Assembly (NCBI RefSeq): GCF_003473485.1
Contig: NC_053044.1
Coordinates: 3,918,501-3,982,500, forward strand
From: Medicago truncatula
Lineage: Eukaryota > Streptophyta > Magnoliopsida > Fabales > Fabaceae
DNA length: 64,000 nucleotides
Direction: 5' to 3'
The position numbers and the translations under genes are program-made. Below are positions 51,000 to 61,919 of this stretch, piece by piece (within the stretch, counting starts at the first letter, position 1; each line of letters begins with the position of its first letter). Under the pieces are notes generated by a model. The model was not told the DNA's origin. It worked only from the letters and a program-made list of their open reading frames with translations, and ran no database searches.

Positions 51000-51937
51000 T
51001 TGGTTCGATGTTGCATGTATATTATGGGAAAAGACAATAAAAAAAAAAAATCCATCGATTTTACCATCTTATATTTGCGTGTATCCTTTAGAATTTCTAT
51101 CGATTTTACGATTTTATGCACTCGTAACAAGCTTATAATATTAGACGAACAATTATTTTTATTTTGGGATGATAAAAATCCTCTTAGGTTTACACTTTAC
51201 GGGACATGTCATCACCCTTAACAATGTTTGCTAACATAGATTAACAAAAAGAAAACTCGATAGACATTTTATGATTGAGGAATAGATTGAATCATTCATA
51301 TTGTCAAGGCTACATGAATTTGAGCAAACTGATACAAAGAAAAAAGAGCTTCTGCAATATTTCAAGGATGTGGATGTGGTATATAGATAGATAGATAGCC
51401 AATTTTGTCTCTCCACGTTAGCCTTTGGAATAGAAACTGCAACAAATACGATCCTTTTCTCCTTATTTTATGCCAAAATCATTAAAATAAATCTTCCACT
51501 ATATATTCTCCTATTATTTCTTCTTCTTTTTTCATATAAAACATGATTTTCATTAACAAATATAGCATAATTGTTCTTCAACTGCGGGTTGTTTTGCTTC
51601 ATGGTGTGTCAACAAACCCTTCACTCATCTTCATTAACAAATATCTAAAAGGCATAAGACAATTGATGAATTAGTTTTATAACAGTTACAAATTTTGATT
51701 CCAAAAGACTTAATAGGTTTACTGGGTTGAAAAAATCATCGATGTAGCAATTGTTGCATCATTATTATTTTTTTCCAATCTAATAATAAACTTGTTAAGT
51801 TCTTCAGGAATTAAATTTTGAAACTCTTGTAAAATGAATTCTTGATTCTTGTTGTTGCCTTTGAGATCTTTGTTAGTGATAAATGGTGAAGGATCAATTT
51901 AATCTCTAATCTCTAGTATATTTTTTCACGTGGTTAA
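51000..51937. other. Spacer, no gene found
   Basis: AT-rich DNA with a few short frames lacking family features. Confidence 0.45.
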
Positions 51938-51951
51938 AGTTTAGATGAGTT

Positions 51952-52089
51952 ATCCCGTGAGCTTAGTTCAGTTGGTATGGATATTGCATATTATATGCAG
52001 GAGCCGGGGTTCGAACTCCGGACACTCCACTTCTCCACAATTAAATTGTGTGAGCTCTAGCCACTAGACTACTTGACAAAAAAAAAAAA
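51952..52089 (+). mobile_element. tRNA-derived SINE
   Basis: Has a Pol III A box (GTGAGCTTAGTTCAGTTGG) and B box (GGTTCGAACTCC) with tRNA-like spacing, then a short body and a poly-A run to about 52090. The flanks AGTTTA(G)(A/G)TGAGTT at 51938-51951 and 52090-52103 form a 14-bp target duplication with one mismatch. Confidence 0.88.
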
Positions 52090-52103
52090 AGTTTAGGTGA
52101 GTT

Positions 52104-52289
52104 TAAAGCTCTTTATAATTTATTGTTTAAGTGATTCTCTCAATATTATTTTTTTAAGAAGATGCTCTCGGTATCTATAAATATACCACTCAATAAATAA
52201 CACATAACAAATAGATCTATACTATCCTTTCAGCACTTTTGGGTTGAATTTTTTTTTTCTTTCAAAAATACCCTTACTTTTCAATATAA
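52104..52289. other. AT-rich spacer
   Basis: Nothing recognised. Confidence 0.4.
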
Positions 52290-52568
52290 ATAACACATAC
52301 ACATAAGTATAGTAATACTTACTTTTTCATCATTTCAATCATACCCTTAAACAACTTTTTCTATAATAAAATTGTTGTTATATTATATTATTGTCGGTCT
52401 CGTTGAAATAGATAATCATGGTTAGTTTGATTTTTTATAACTTGAAAACAACAAACATTTATATTTTTTAAAGTTTTAATCAAAATCAAAATTTTATAAA
52501 AAAAACACCGTTTATAGATTTCAAACGTTAGCGCAATAAAAAGAGCGAAAAGACGGACACATCGCTAG
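52290..52568 (+). repeat. Helitron-like repeat, uninterrupted copy
   Basis: Matches 47900-48188 joined to 50302-50345. It ends ...AAAGACGGACACATCG CTAG (CTAG at 52565-52568) followed by T. It is a reference for the unsplit repeat. Confidence 0.6.
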
Positions 52569-52984
52569 TCATGTATAAAGATTTAAAAGATTGTAAAAAT
52601 CAAGTTTTTTTTAGATGTCAAAATTTTTCAATTGAAAAAAAAAATTGCACTTGAAATTTAGGCTTTAATACATTGTTATTCTATTTTTTAAACTAATTTG
52701 TCTATGATAAATATAGTTTGTTATGATATGAAACTGCAAATTTTTCATACCTATAATTTTAATCAAAACTAAAATTTCTAGAAAAATTAATGTTGTTGTT
52801 TTATACTCATTATCCCCATTCGCCATATAAATAGCGGATGCGTATGACTTATATTCACTTCATGGTTCGGTTTAGAAAGAAAATCGATCTGATCTTTAAA
52901 GCAGTCGGTAAAATTGAACTAAACTATAACGGTTCGTCCCAAACCAAACTGGAATTGTCTTTAAAAAAAAAAAAAAAAGAACTG

Positions 52985-53690
52985 TCTTTTTGAACTAGAC
53001 ATAGCCAAGTCTTTCATAGTTCTGTCTTAGTAAATAAGATTTTTTTTATGTTATCCTAGTAAAGGACAAAAAGAGCTTGGCAGTTATTAAAAAATATGAT
53101 GGCCTTTCTAGGAAGAGAATATCACATGTAAGAGCTTCTTGGAAGGATGTAAGGTCTGCGAAAACAAACGATCCTTTTTAAAATATGATTCAATGTCTTC
53201 AGAGCATAGTTGTCAAATCGAAATTTAAATTGTGAATCTGAAGATCTATTTTTCTAATGGTGAATCAAATCTTATTAGATATATTTGCAACAAAAATATT
53301 AACATTTTTAAGTACAAGAAAGCAACATAGCTTGAAAGGTTAGAGTTAGCTAACCCTTCACTTTTCAGGCTCATCGTTTGAAAGGTTTTGTATTGTATCA
53401 CAAAATACTCGATTATTAAACAGTGTGGTGACCGAGCAAGAGATCGATTTGGTAAGTATGTCTTTCTCGAAACAAATTATATATTCGAGCCCAAGGCATA
53501 AATGGTGGCGTTATGGTGCTCATTTATTTTACCAAGTATGAAGATTAATGTTTGGTGTTACTCTATAGATACTATCAAGAAAACTGTAGGAAAAAGAAGA
53601 ATGCATGAGATATAATTTAATTGGATCTCCAATTCAGACAAAATATTCAAATCATTAGACATGAAAAATAAACCTAAAAAGGTCAGAGTG
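52985..53690 (+). repeat. Duplicated block A, second copy
   Basis: Parallels 46440-47130 with small gaps. Both copies are followed by, or near, members of the Helitron-like repeat, so they may have moved together. Confidence 0.8.
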
Positions 53691-54017
53691 ATTTTTTATT
53701 TTTATTTTGTTGAATGGCAAATAGATATATATAGATATATAAGAAAAAGGTAATCAATGTACATGAGGAATGGAACACACAAAATGCCCAAAAACACCCC
53801 AACCAAACCTGAAGAAAGAGCACCTACAACACTGAAACCAACAACAAAAAGACCATCCCTGTCCTCCTAGCTAATGACTAAAATCAAAAGCAAAATGGAC
53901 CTAATGAGGGTGATTCTTAAATAATACTTATATGGAATGACTAAAATGACATTCATAGCACATCTCCTTCAGAGGAAGAATACACCCCGTCCGTCAACCT
54001 ATATGGAATATCAGTGC

Positions 54018-56615
54018 TCAATGCTCGTCTAGCTGGTCCTGCAAGAAGCCAAATATAGCTTTAACTTAGATTATGATCAACTTTGGATAATATTATAAAG
54101 AGATCAATGATTATTAATCAAAATGCTTTGACGTGATGATTATTGTATAGACATTTTACCATGTCATCAAAAGTCCAGAGGATGATGTTGTTTCTCAAAA
54201 GTTGCATGCGAACCGTGCTGTCTTTGTAGTATTCATCTCCCAATTTGAGCTCATTACGTGCTTCATCTAAAGCCTATCAACAAGGAAAAGAAAATTGATT
54301 CAGTACATGTACAAGCCAAACATGAACAGAAAAGAGAGACACATAAAGCATTTGATAAGAATAGGTCTTTGTTCATTCACCGACACATATAATTACATGC
54401 AATATTATTAATTTTCTCAAACTATTATCATTGTTGACGTATCCGTGCTTCATAGAAAACATTCATCACAAATTAATGGAAGAACACAACTATTAGTATA
54501 ACTTCATAGTGCATATATCCCTCATAGTCATTGCAAAACAAACAAACAAGATTGGATTAACACAAACCTGTCTAGCCATGTCAAGACCTTCGTCAAACCG
54601 GTTAAGAATTTCATAATAGAAAACCGAGAAATTCAAAGCCAAACCCAATCTTATAGGATGAGAAGATCGAAGATCTGCCGCAGCAATATCCTTCAAACAA
54701 TCACAACAAATTAGTTAATAAATCTTTCAAATTAAAAATCTTCTTATATATTAAAGTTAACAAGTAAGCCCTAATTTTAACCTAAACCCTATTGCATAAT
54801 TTTACTGTTTTAACCCTAATGTTCACACCTAATCTCCTATTTTCATGAACAATCTTCTTATATATTAAAGTTAACATGTAAGCCCTAATTTTAACCTAAA
54901 CCCTATTGCATAATTTTACTGTTTTAACCCTAATGTTCACACCTAATCTCCTATTTTCATGAACAATCCTAATGCTCTCTCCTAATCTTCTTATCTTCTT
55001 ATATATTAAAGTTAACAAGTAAGCCCTAATTTTAACCTAAACCCTATTGCATAATTTTACTGTTTTAACCCTAATGTTCACACCTAATCTCCTATTTTCA
55101 TGAACAATCCTATTGCTCTCGCCTAATCTTCTTATATATTAAAGGTAACCCGTAAGCCCTAATTTTAACCTAAATCCTATTGCATAATTTTACCGTTTTA
55201 ACCCTAATGCTCACACCTAATCTTATATTTTCATGAACAACCCTAATGCTCACACCTAATCTCATATTTTCATGAGCCCTAATTTTAACCTAAACCCTGT
55301 TGCATAATTTTACCGTTTTAACCCTAATGCTCACACCTAATCTTCTATTTTCATGAACAACGCCAATGCTCACACCTAATCTCCTATTTTCACGAACAAA
55401 GCAAATCGGCATCGCTTTATTTCCCCTATTTCTTCAAAACAAATCGCCCTATTTCTTCAACAAAACAAATCGCCCTATTGGAATAAAAGGGTTTTGAAAG
55501 ATTATAGCAACATTTTTTTTGTTAATATTACACTTTTCATCCAGATTAGAACTGAACTCTCTTTGTTAAATATTTACCACAAAATGCACCTGAATTTTGC
55601 AATCTATATAAACAGGTGGAAGAAACATTTCAACAAACAGTTAAAGGATATCATTTACGGTAAATGCCAAATATTCGATAAAAGGAAAATTATTTAAATA
55701 AAACATTTTACATGTTGAGGTTAAGAATGAACTATTTTTAGGTACATAATATAACATTAACATATAATTTTTACAAAAGAATGAAGTAACATTTTTTCAA
55801 AAAAAAAAAAAAAAATACGAAGTAACATACCAATAATATAATATTGACATATAATTTTAACAAAAGAATGAAGTAACACACGATTGATAAAAATTAATAT
55901 TTTTTTGGTGAATAAGCGTGGTGTCTGAGGTTCAAATTCCAACATCTGCATATATTTGGGACCACATATTTCATTCTCTTTAATATGCATTGAGATTTGT
56001 TTTTGTCTACTATATCTACAATGTATATGACCCGTGCGGCAGCACGGGTGGAAAGTCTAGTAATAATAATAACTAAATAAAACAACTTTTTTTTTAGGGT
56101 TAGGGTTTAGAGAAAAAAAAAACCTGTGCAGCCTTGTAAGACAAGATAATATCCTCAACAGCAGATTTTTTGTCATCACCAATCTTAAACTCAGCCATAT
56201 ACCTTTGATAATCACCTTTCATCTGATAATAAACAACCCTAATCTCACTCGATGAAGCAGAAGGTATAAGTTTCGAATCCAGCAACTCCAGAATACTACC
56301 ACAAACATTCTCCAACTCGGATTCAACTTTGGACTTGTATTTCTTAACATGCACAAAGTGATCATCTTCATTCTTTCTACCTTCTTCCTCCTTCGAAAGG
56401 ATTCTCAACGCCGCACGAAGTGGTTCGGTCGCGTTCTTGTAAGCGACAGATAGTAGGTTCATCTCTTCCAAGCTAAGCTCTGAGGCTGGTGTGTACCCTA
56501 CAACTATCTTCTGCATGAAGGAAACCATCTCCTCGTAGCGTTCCGCTTGTTGTGCTAGTTTTGCATGGAACACATACTCTTCTCTCCTTAGTCTCTCTGC
56601 GACCGTAAAACCCAT
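54018..56615 (-). CDS. Divergent 14-3-3 protein
   Basis: Four exons on the minus strand (56615-56124, 54690-54568, 54273-54160, 54038-54018) have GT-AG borders, stay in frame and give 249 residues. 14-3-3 dimers bind phosphoserine/threonine motifs. Conserved blocks include [63 protein letters not shown] and [10 protein letters not shown]. The phosphate-binding set K (AYKN), R (second Arg position of the GARR block), R-Y (QRY) and the Asn residues of LNFSVF and LLRNN are present. Unlike typical members, the GARRxSWR helix reads [10 protein letters not shown] and the tail is only DDMDQLDEH. The four-exon layout fits the non-epsilon group. The short last exon (seven codons including the stop) is the least certain part. 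Intron 1 carries a Helitron. Confidence 0.88.
54739..55400 (+). repeat. Amplified 5' end of the Helitron
   Basis: The Helitron start TCTTCTTATATATTAAAG recurs at 54739, 54853, 54994 and 55137, each followed by TAAGCCCTAATTTTAACC and CACACCTAATCT. Partial units without the start follow to about 55400. Units are about 114-143 bp. Confidence 0.85.
54739..56060 (+). mobile_element. Non-autonomous Helitron (1322 bp) in 14-3-3 intron 1
   Basis: Starts TCTTCTTATATATTAAAG after an A. It ends with an 8-bp hairpin (ACCCGTGC at 56030-56037 pairing with GCACGGGT at 56042-56049) and CTAG at 56057-56060 followed by T. These are Helitron ends inserted between A and T. It takes up about 92% of the 1433-bp intron and lies opposite to the gene. 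No Rep/helicase gene is present. Confidence 0.85.
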
Positions 56616-56944
56616 GATTCTCTTCTCTCGTTTGTTTGACTGTTTTGTTTTTCGATCGAGTGTGAGTGTGTGATTGTGAGAGTCACGATACCTATATATA
56701 CACATACGAATGAAATAACTGAATTGAGTAATTTGCGTAAAAGATATGTATTAACTTTGTGTTTTGTAACAAAATAAATCTTTCTCTAATTATCTTATTA
56801 TGCAAGTTAATGATCAACTAAAACACAATTTTACCTCATCTTAATCTTTTGAATCTCAGCATATATTTACGCTTTTATTTTTTCTAACTTAAAATCCTAT
56901 TTAGATGAGAGAAAAACCGACTTTCAAAAGATCCATGTGATTTT
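56616..56944 (-). promoter_or_regulatory. 14-3-3 promoter region
   Basis: A likely TATA box, TATATATAGG on the minus strand at about 56693-56702, lies about 80 bp before the ATG. Beyond 56944 duplicated repeat DNA begins, so the unique promoter is short. Confidence 0.45.
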
Positions 56945-57325
56945 CTAACAAAAAAAATCCTTTTGAATTATTGTATTTGAAAAAATAAATTATTATTCAT
57001 AAAATGATTTTATTACGACTTAGCGAAAAGACGGGCACGTTACGTCAACGTTTGAAAATTATTAACGGTGTTTTTTGTATGAAATTTTGATATGGATTAA
57101 AACTAAAAATATAAATGTTTGTTGCTTTTAAGTTATAACAAACCAAACTAATCATGATTATTTATTTCAATGACACCAATATAACAAAAAAAAAAATATA
57201 ATACAAATTCTTTTTTTAATGACATCAACAACAATCTTTATTATAGAAAAAATTGTTCAAAGGTATCTCAATTTTACATAAGAATTGTTTGGTACTACAT
57301 ATACCAACAAGATGCATCTTTTTTT
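56945..57325 (-). repeat. Duplicated block B, second copy
   Basis: Near-identical to 47136-47510, including DNA outside the Helitron-like end, so the two are copies of a larger unit. Here the CTAG reads CTAAG. Confidence 0.75.
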
Positions 57326-57680
57326 CGACAACACAAATCATAAGAACTCCACAATAAAGCATGCTTGACTTGGAGCAATTTTGGTATGGGTGACCTTCTG
57401 GAAAGTTTCCCAAAAAGCGTGTGAGTATGGACAAAACAAGGTGAAAAGACTCGTGTTGATCTGTGGGGTCAGTCAGCAATTCTGAAAATGGTATGGGATG
57501 TTACAAGTAGTATCAGAGCATACCTCTTCTGGTACGATGTGGTTCGGCGAGAAACCAAGCAGAAGTTGATGGCCATGTAACGCTTGAGGCTGACGAGGGT
57601 GGAGAGTGGTCGTGCGGTGAACAAGGCATGACAATAAGTGGCTCCGGCAGCTTCTAAGCAACCGAATTCACGTCAGAATG
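57326..57680 (+). mobile_element. Cassandra-like TRIM fragment with 5S rRNA-like LTR
   Basis: 57335-57411 resembles the 3' two-thirds of 5S rRNA: AAGAACTCC, AAGCATGCTTG and TATGGGTGACCTTCTGGAAAG match 5S CAGAACTCC, AAGCGTGCTTG and GATGGGTGACCTCCTGGGAAG. The segment ends GGGATGTTACA (57493-57503) and then AGTAGTATCAGAGC, one base off the initiator-Met primer site TGGTATCAGAGC. This order (5S-like region, LTR end, primer site) is that of Cassandra elements. The 5' part of the LTR and the second LTR were not found. Confidence 0.75.
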
Positions 57681-57684
57681 AGTT

Positions 57685-57686
<2 letters not shown>

Positions 57687-57729
<43 letters not shown>
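57687..57729. repeat. (GA)n microsatellite
   Basis: About 43 bp of uninterrupted GA right after the Cassandra-like fragment. Confidence 0.95.
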
Positions 57730-57731
<2 letters not shown>

Positions 57732-58898
57732 AAGTGGTAAAGTTAATAAAAGTAGTGAATGAAAGTTTTTGGTGAGGGTTAGGGTTGATGTTGAATGTTT
57801 CACGGTGAGAAAGGGTTTCAGTGAGGGTTCCACGTCGACGGTGAGGAGAGAGGGTTGATGATGATGAATTTGGGTTTCATGAGCTGGTTGATAGTGATAA
57901 GAAAGAGTTTATGTGAAAATTTGGGGGAAATGGTTTCCCCAGGGTGAGAATTTTGAATTTTGGACTTTAATGAATTTGGGGCTTCTGATTTTTATATACG
58001 TTTGTTATATTTTAATTTAAATATATTTTAAATGGGGTTAAACCATTAAATCATTTAATATCTATTGAGGTTAAAATCCTCTCTCTAACCAGGTTTTTAA
58101 GTCAAGTGGATAACTGCCTACTTAAAATCTTTGAGCTAATAAGTGTTTATTATACCAGTGAAACTCTTGTGTACTTCTTAAATATAAACATAATCCTCAA
58201 TCTTAAATGACACAAAACTAAACTAAATATTAGTCAAAAGACCAAAACAAAACTAATAGAGAAGCTAAAAGATCAAATATATAATTAGGCATTTTGTATT
58301 CTTGTAAAAAAGAACGTAATTTATATTCTAGTAACTCAAAGCATGATGAAAAAGGAATCGAGATCCTCTCCTGCCACTGGACGGTCTTCTCAATCTCGAT
58401 CATTGATTTTATTTTCATGCTTGCGATCAACAATACATAATGATGGAGGAACAACTCTAATTAGAACAAAGAAAGTAAAATAAGGGGAAGCACATAAGAT
58501 AATTTGGGTCCTAATAAAAGCTCCTCCCTCCAACTCTAAATCATAGTCGTTTAAGGTTTGTTAAGAAAATGATTAATTGTATTAATTTCAATGATAAAAT
58601 TAATATCATTTACTAAAACATTCTTATTAGTTGTAGTTAGTGGGGTACTTAAGTTGGATGAAATTCAATAAATAAGGGTATAATAATGGAAAAAAATAAT
58701 AAATGTTACATTGGTATTCAAGAGTAACAATTATTTTGAGAAAAAGAAAAATGCTAAAGACACAAATATTGTGAGACGAAAAGAGTATATTTTTTTTATA
58801 TATAAAGCTATAGATGGAACTAAGGATATGTTTGTTACCGATTAAAACAAAATGATTTTGACATTGAATAACTTAGAGATTATTATTTAAAGATTGAG
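57730..58898. other. Spacer, no gene found
   Basis: A GAGGGTT-rich part (57760-57860), then AT-rich DNA. The frame at 58230-58454 (minus) has no family features. Confidence 0.45.
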
Positions 58899-59063
58899 AA
58901 ATACTAGCAACACATATTTTTCAACACATTCTCTTTGATTGGTTAAAATTCACATGGGTCCCACCAAATCATGTGCACATGATTTGGTGGGACCCATGTG
59001 AATTTTAACCAATCAAAGAGAGTGTGTTGAAAAGTGTGTGTTAAATGTATGTTGTTAGCATTC
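58899..59063. mobile_element. Foldback MITE with a 90-bp perfect palindrome
   Basis: Bases 58931-59020 are perfectly self-complementary around the centre GTG|CAC at 58975/58976. Pairing continues with few mismatches to the ends (CTAGCAACACA and TGTTGTTAGCA). The lack of a loop and the near-perfect arms point to a recent MITE. Confidence 0.8.
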
Positions 59064-59651
59064 CTCTTAGAGATTTTATAAAAAATCAAAATTTATTTTG
59101 CATTTGTTTATCGTAATAAAATCACTTAAAAAGGAACATAATTTAGTTTGTTTGGCAAAAAAAGGATTTTGTTTTTCACAACAATACATCAATTTTTTGA
59201 CATTAAGTCAATTTCTTTTTTTAACAAACAAAAAATGAATTATATTAACATCAACAATGTAGTCTCTTTAGCAAAAGGTGTGCCAAAAAAGACCACTAAA
59301 ATATACAAAAGACAACTAAGTAATAAGACAATAAGGCCAAATTAACTAATTTCAAAATAAGTAAATGAGCACGACCACCAACTATGATAGTCTAAGACAA
59401 AAGTTATGTTATGTCCTAGAACGATGTTATCTTGAGGAAGATAATAATACTCACATTGATACGACAGATTGATGAAGAAGATGCTTCGTTGTGGAAGATT
59501 TTGCTGGAATCCATGGAAGAAACCCTGTTGTCAGTGAGACAGAAGGGGGTGGTACCTGCACACGCGCTCTGACGCCCAAGTCAGGTGGAAAACAATGAGG
59601 TTGGGAGGTTTATAAGATAGAATGAACTTACTTGGAATTGTGGTGGAGTGT
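59064..59651. other. Spacer, no gene found
   Basis: AT-rich; a 65-codon frame (59148-59345) lacks family features. Confidence 0.45.
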
Positions 59652-59660
59652 TGTATATAG

Positions 59661-60531
59661 ACTATTACTTTTCCCACCCTATGGCCTTCTCCCGCGCCCT
59701 GTAATTTTTCAAAAAATGCCCTTGTGCATTCCGGATTTTAAAATCCAGATTCATGTTTACTATTTCGGATTTTATAATCCGAACAATTCTTATGTATAAT
59801 CAGCCATCAGACTCTCTCAAATTTTAACAGTTTTGAGTTTTGTTTTTAAAAACAACAAAAAAAAACTAAGTAAAAAATGTTTAAAACATGTCAAATAAAA
59901 TCATAAAAATATAAAAATAGCACCAAAAAATTCTAAAAATCAAATAAAACTAATGCAAATTTTTTCGGATTTTTCTGAGAATATGAAAAATTAAAAATGG
60001 ATCTAAACGATTGAATTTTGGATTTTGAGGGGCGGAGTCCCGTAAGAAATTCCTTCTAAGGGTGTCATGGTCCTTGAATTTTTTCTGATTTTCTGGGCAA
60101 GTTTCCGAGCAATCCGATCAAGTAATCTGAAAACCCGATTTTTGACTAAGAACATGTAACAATGACCCAAAGCAGAAGGATGAGAGTTATGAAGATTAAT
60201 ATTGTCCATAAAATGATCATCCATGTTACAAACATGTTTAGAATTTGTGCTGATACAGTTCGGATTATATAATCCGAACTGTTTTACCTTGAAAAAGGGT
60301 GTTTAGGGGGTTTCCGGATTATGTAATCCAAAAACATCATGTAACGCGCTCTATTTTTTGAAGTTTTCGGATTACAAAATCCGGAAAAACCAGTAACTCC
60401 ACTTTTCACCCTATAACAAAGGAAAACACCATTCCGGATTATGAAATCCGGAATGATTCGAGGGTAATTTTGGAAGAAAAAAAAATAGGGCGCACGAGGA
60501 AAGGCATAGGGTGGAAAAAGTAATGCTCCAG
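59661..60531. mobile_element. Non-autonomous MULE, 871 bp, filled with CCGGATT palindromes
   Basis: Imperfect inverted ends share TATTACTTTTCCCACCCTATG (right end inverted, CATTACTTTTTCCACCCTATG) and a following CGCGCCCT or GCGCCCTA. A perfect 9-bp flank, TGTATATAG, stands at 59652-59660 and 60532-60540. Inside, palindromes of the form CGGATTNNNNAATCCG recur at about 59733, 59766, 60262, 60315, 60369 and 60434. Open frames inside are palindrome-derived and not called. Confidence 0.8.
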
Positions 60532-60540
60532 TGTATATAG

Positions 60541-61130
60541 GCATATGAGAGTATAATGGACTTGAAGCCTTAGACGGACCGAAACAATTTACATTCTTTG
60601 CCTTTATCCACCAAAAGAAATAAAGTTTAACTTTATCCAACATCTGAGGTATGAAGTTCTCTTTATTTTTTAATAATCTATTATTTCGTTAGAAGCCAAA
60701 ATGAATTAAAATATCAATCTCAAGCACAAAGTGTGCCAAAGAAAAAGCCTAAGTTTACAAAATGTTTACAAAAAATCTACACATAACTACATATCTTTTA
60801 AAGTTGTTTTTACATTTTTTTAAGATTCATATTTTTTTAAAAACTATAACAAACGGAATTAATCCTCTTAAAAATCCTGTAACAAACGGGCAATAGTAAA
60901 ATAAAAAATTTATCCTTTAAACAAATCAAAACTCACTTAAATTGATCTGGTGGTGTTGGTTTGTAACCTTAAAGTGTGCTCCTTTTCAAAGTATCAGGGT
61001 CGATTTTAGTTAGGCTAATTTAGTTTCTTAAAAAATAAAATGAAAAATCGAAAATTGAAGAAAAAAAGATAACTTGGAAATCTTTCGTTTCTTATTTCTC
61101 TAGTTGACATGTGGCAAATTAAAAATTAAC
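60541..61130. other. Spacer, no gene found
   Basis: AT-rich, nothing recognised. Confidence 0.45.
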
Positions 61131-61135
61131 GGTTG

Positions 61136-61864
61136 TGATTTGAAGTTTTAAAATCAATTTTATTAAGAGAAAAGGTCACACCTCTTCTTCTTCTTCAACT
61201 TGAAAGCGTCTGTTGAAAGAGTACCTTCCGAACACCCCACCGCCGCATATGAGTAGCGTTTCTGGTAATTTTCGTTTTTTCTTCTTCTTCTTCTTTTTTT
61301 TCTTAATTTTCTATGAATATTATTAGGGTAAACAATCATTGTGTCTCTGTGTCGCTTTTTGTTTGTAATGTTATTGATTAAATTGACGAACAACACATTT
61401 GAAGGACCAAAGTGACTAACTAAAGCGACACGTGTCTGCAATTTCGATACATTCAGTGACTATAATGACACCACATTACACATTCAGATATCAAAATGGT
61501 TGTGCTGCATGTACCTTAAAATCGCTATTATGACAATTTGTGAGTGAAATCATTGAGTCTATTGATCACGGGAAGAGATTTGGAATAAGGATAGAAATTA
61601 GGGTTTATTGTTTAAGGTTAATTTTTTGTAACCCTTGTATCTCTTAGTAATATAAACTCATTGATATTGAATTGGAGAGACCTCTCTTCTTGAGACGTAG
61701 GTCATTGTTGGGTCGAACTCGATAAATAAATATCGATGCGTTTTTTCTTCTTCTCCTTTATCTATTTTTATTATCGGTGTTTGTTTGATTAATTTAGTTT
61801 GATTGCTGCTAATTTTGCTCTACACATCAAAGTATTGGTGTGAGTTTTAATCGAATTCACAGCA
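61136..61864 (+). mobile_element. Probable solo LTR, copia-like, just upstream of the FAR1-like gene
   Basis: Starts TGATTTG, ends TTCACAGCA, and is flanked by GGTTG at 61131-61135 and 61865-61869. The part around 61700 (GACGTAGGTCATT...GTCGAACTCGATAAATAAAT) resembles copia LTR ends. The last 45 bp (CACATCAAAGTATTGGTGTG and AATCGAATTCACA) parallel the end of the solo LTR at 16729-17342. The left border rests mainly on the 5-bp flank. Confidence 0.55.
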
Positions 61865-61919
61865 GGTTGTTTACTTATATTATTATTGACAAGCTGACTC
61901 TATTAATTTTTAAGGAAAC

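Noticed and set aside
51956..52020. tRNA gene
   Set aside because: The A and B boxes are present but the acceptor stem does not pair; poly-A tail and target duplication mark a SINE.
54739..55330. AACCCTAA-type motifs that look like telomere repeats
   Set aside because: They occur once per Helitron 5' unit inside a longer repeated sequence and not as a (CCCTAAA)n array.
60284..60643. 119-codon minus-strand frame
   Set aside because: Mostly the palindrome-rich MULE; no family features.
61249..61264. Small upstream coding exon (MSSVSG) of the FAR1-like gene
   Set aside because: It lies within the probable LTR; a donor GTAATT is present but evidence for splicing to 61915 is lacking.
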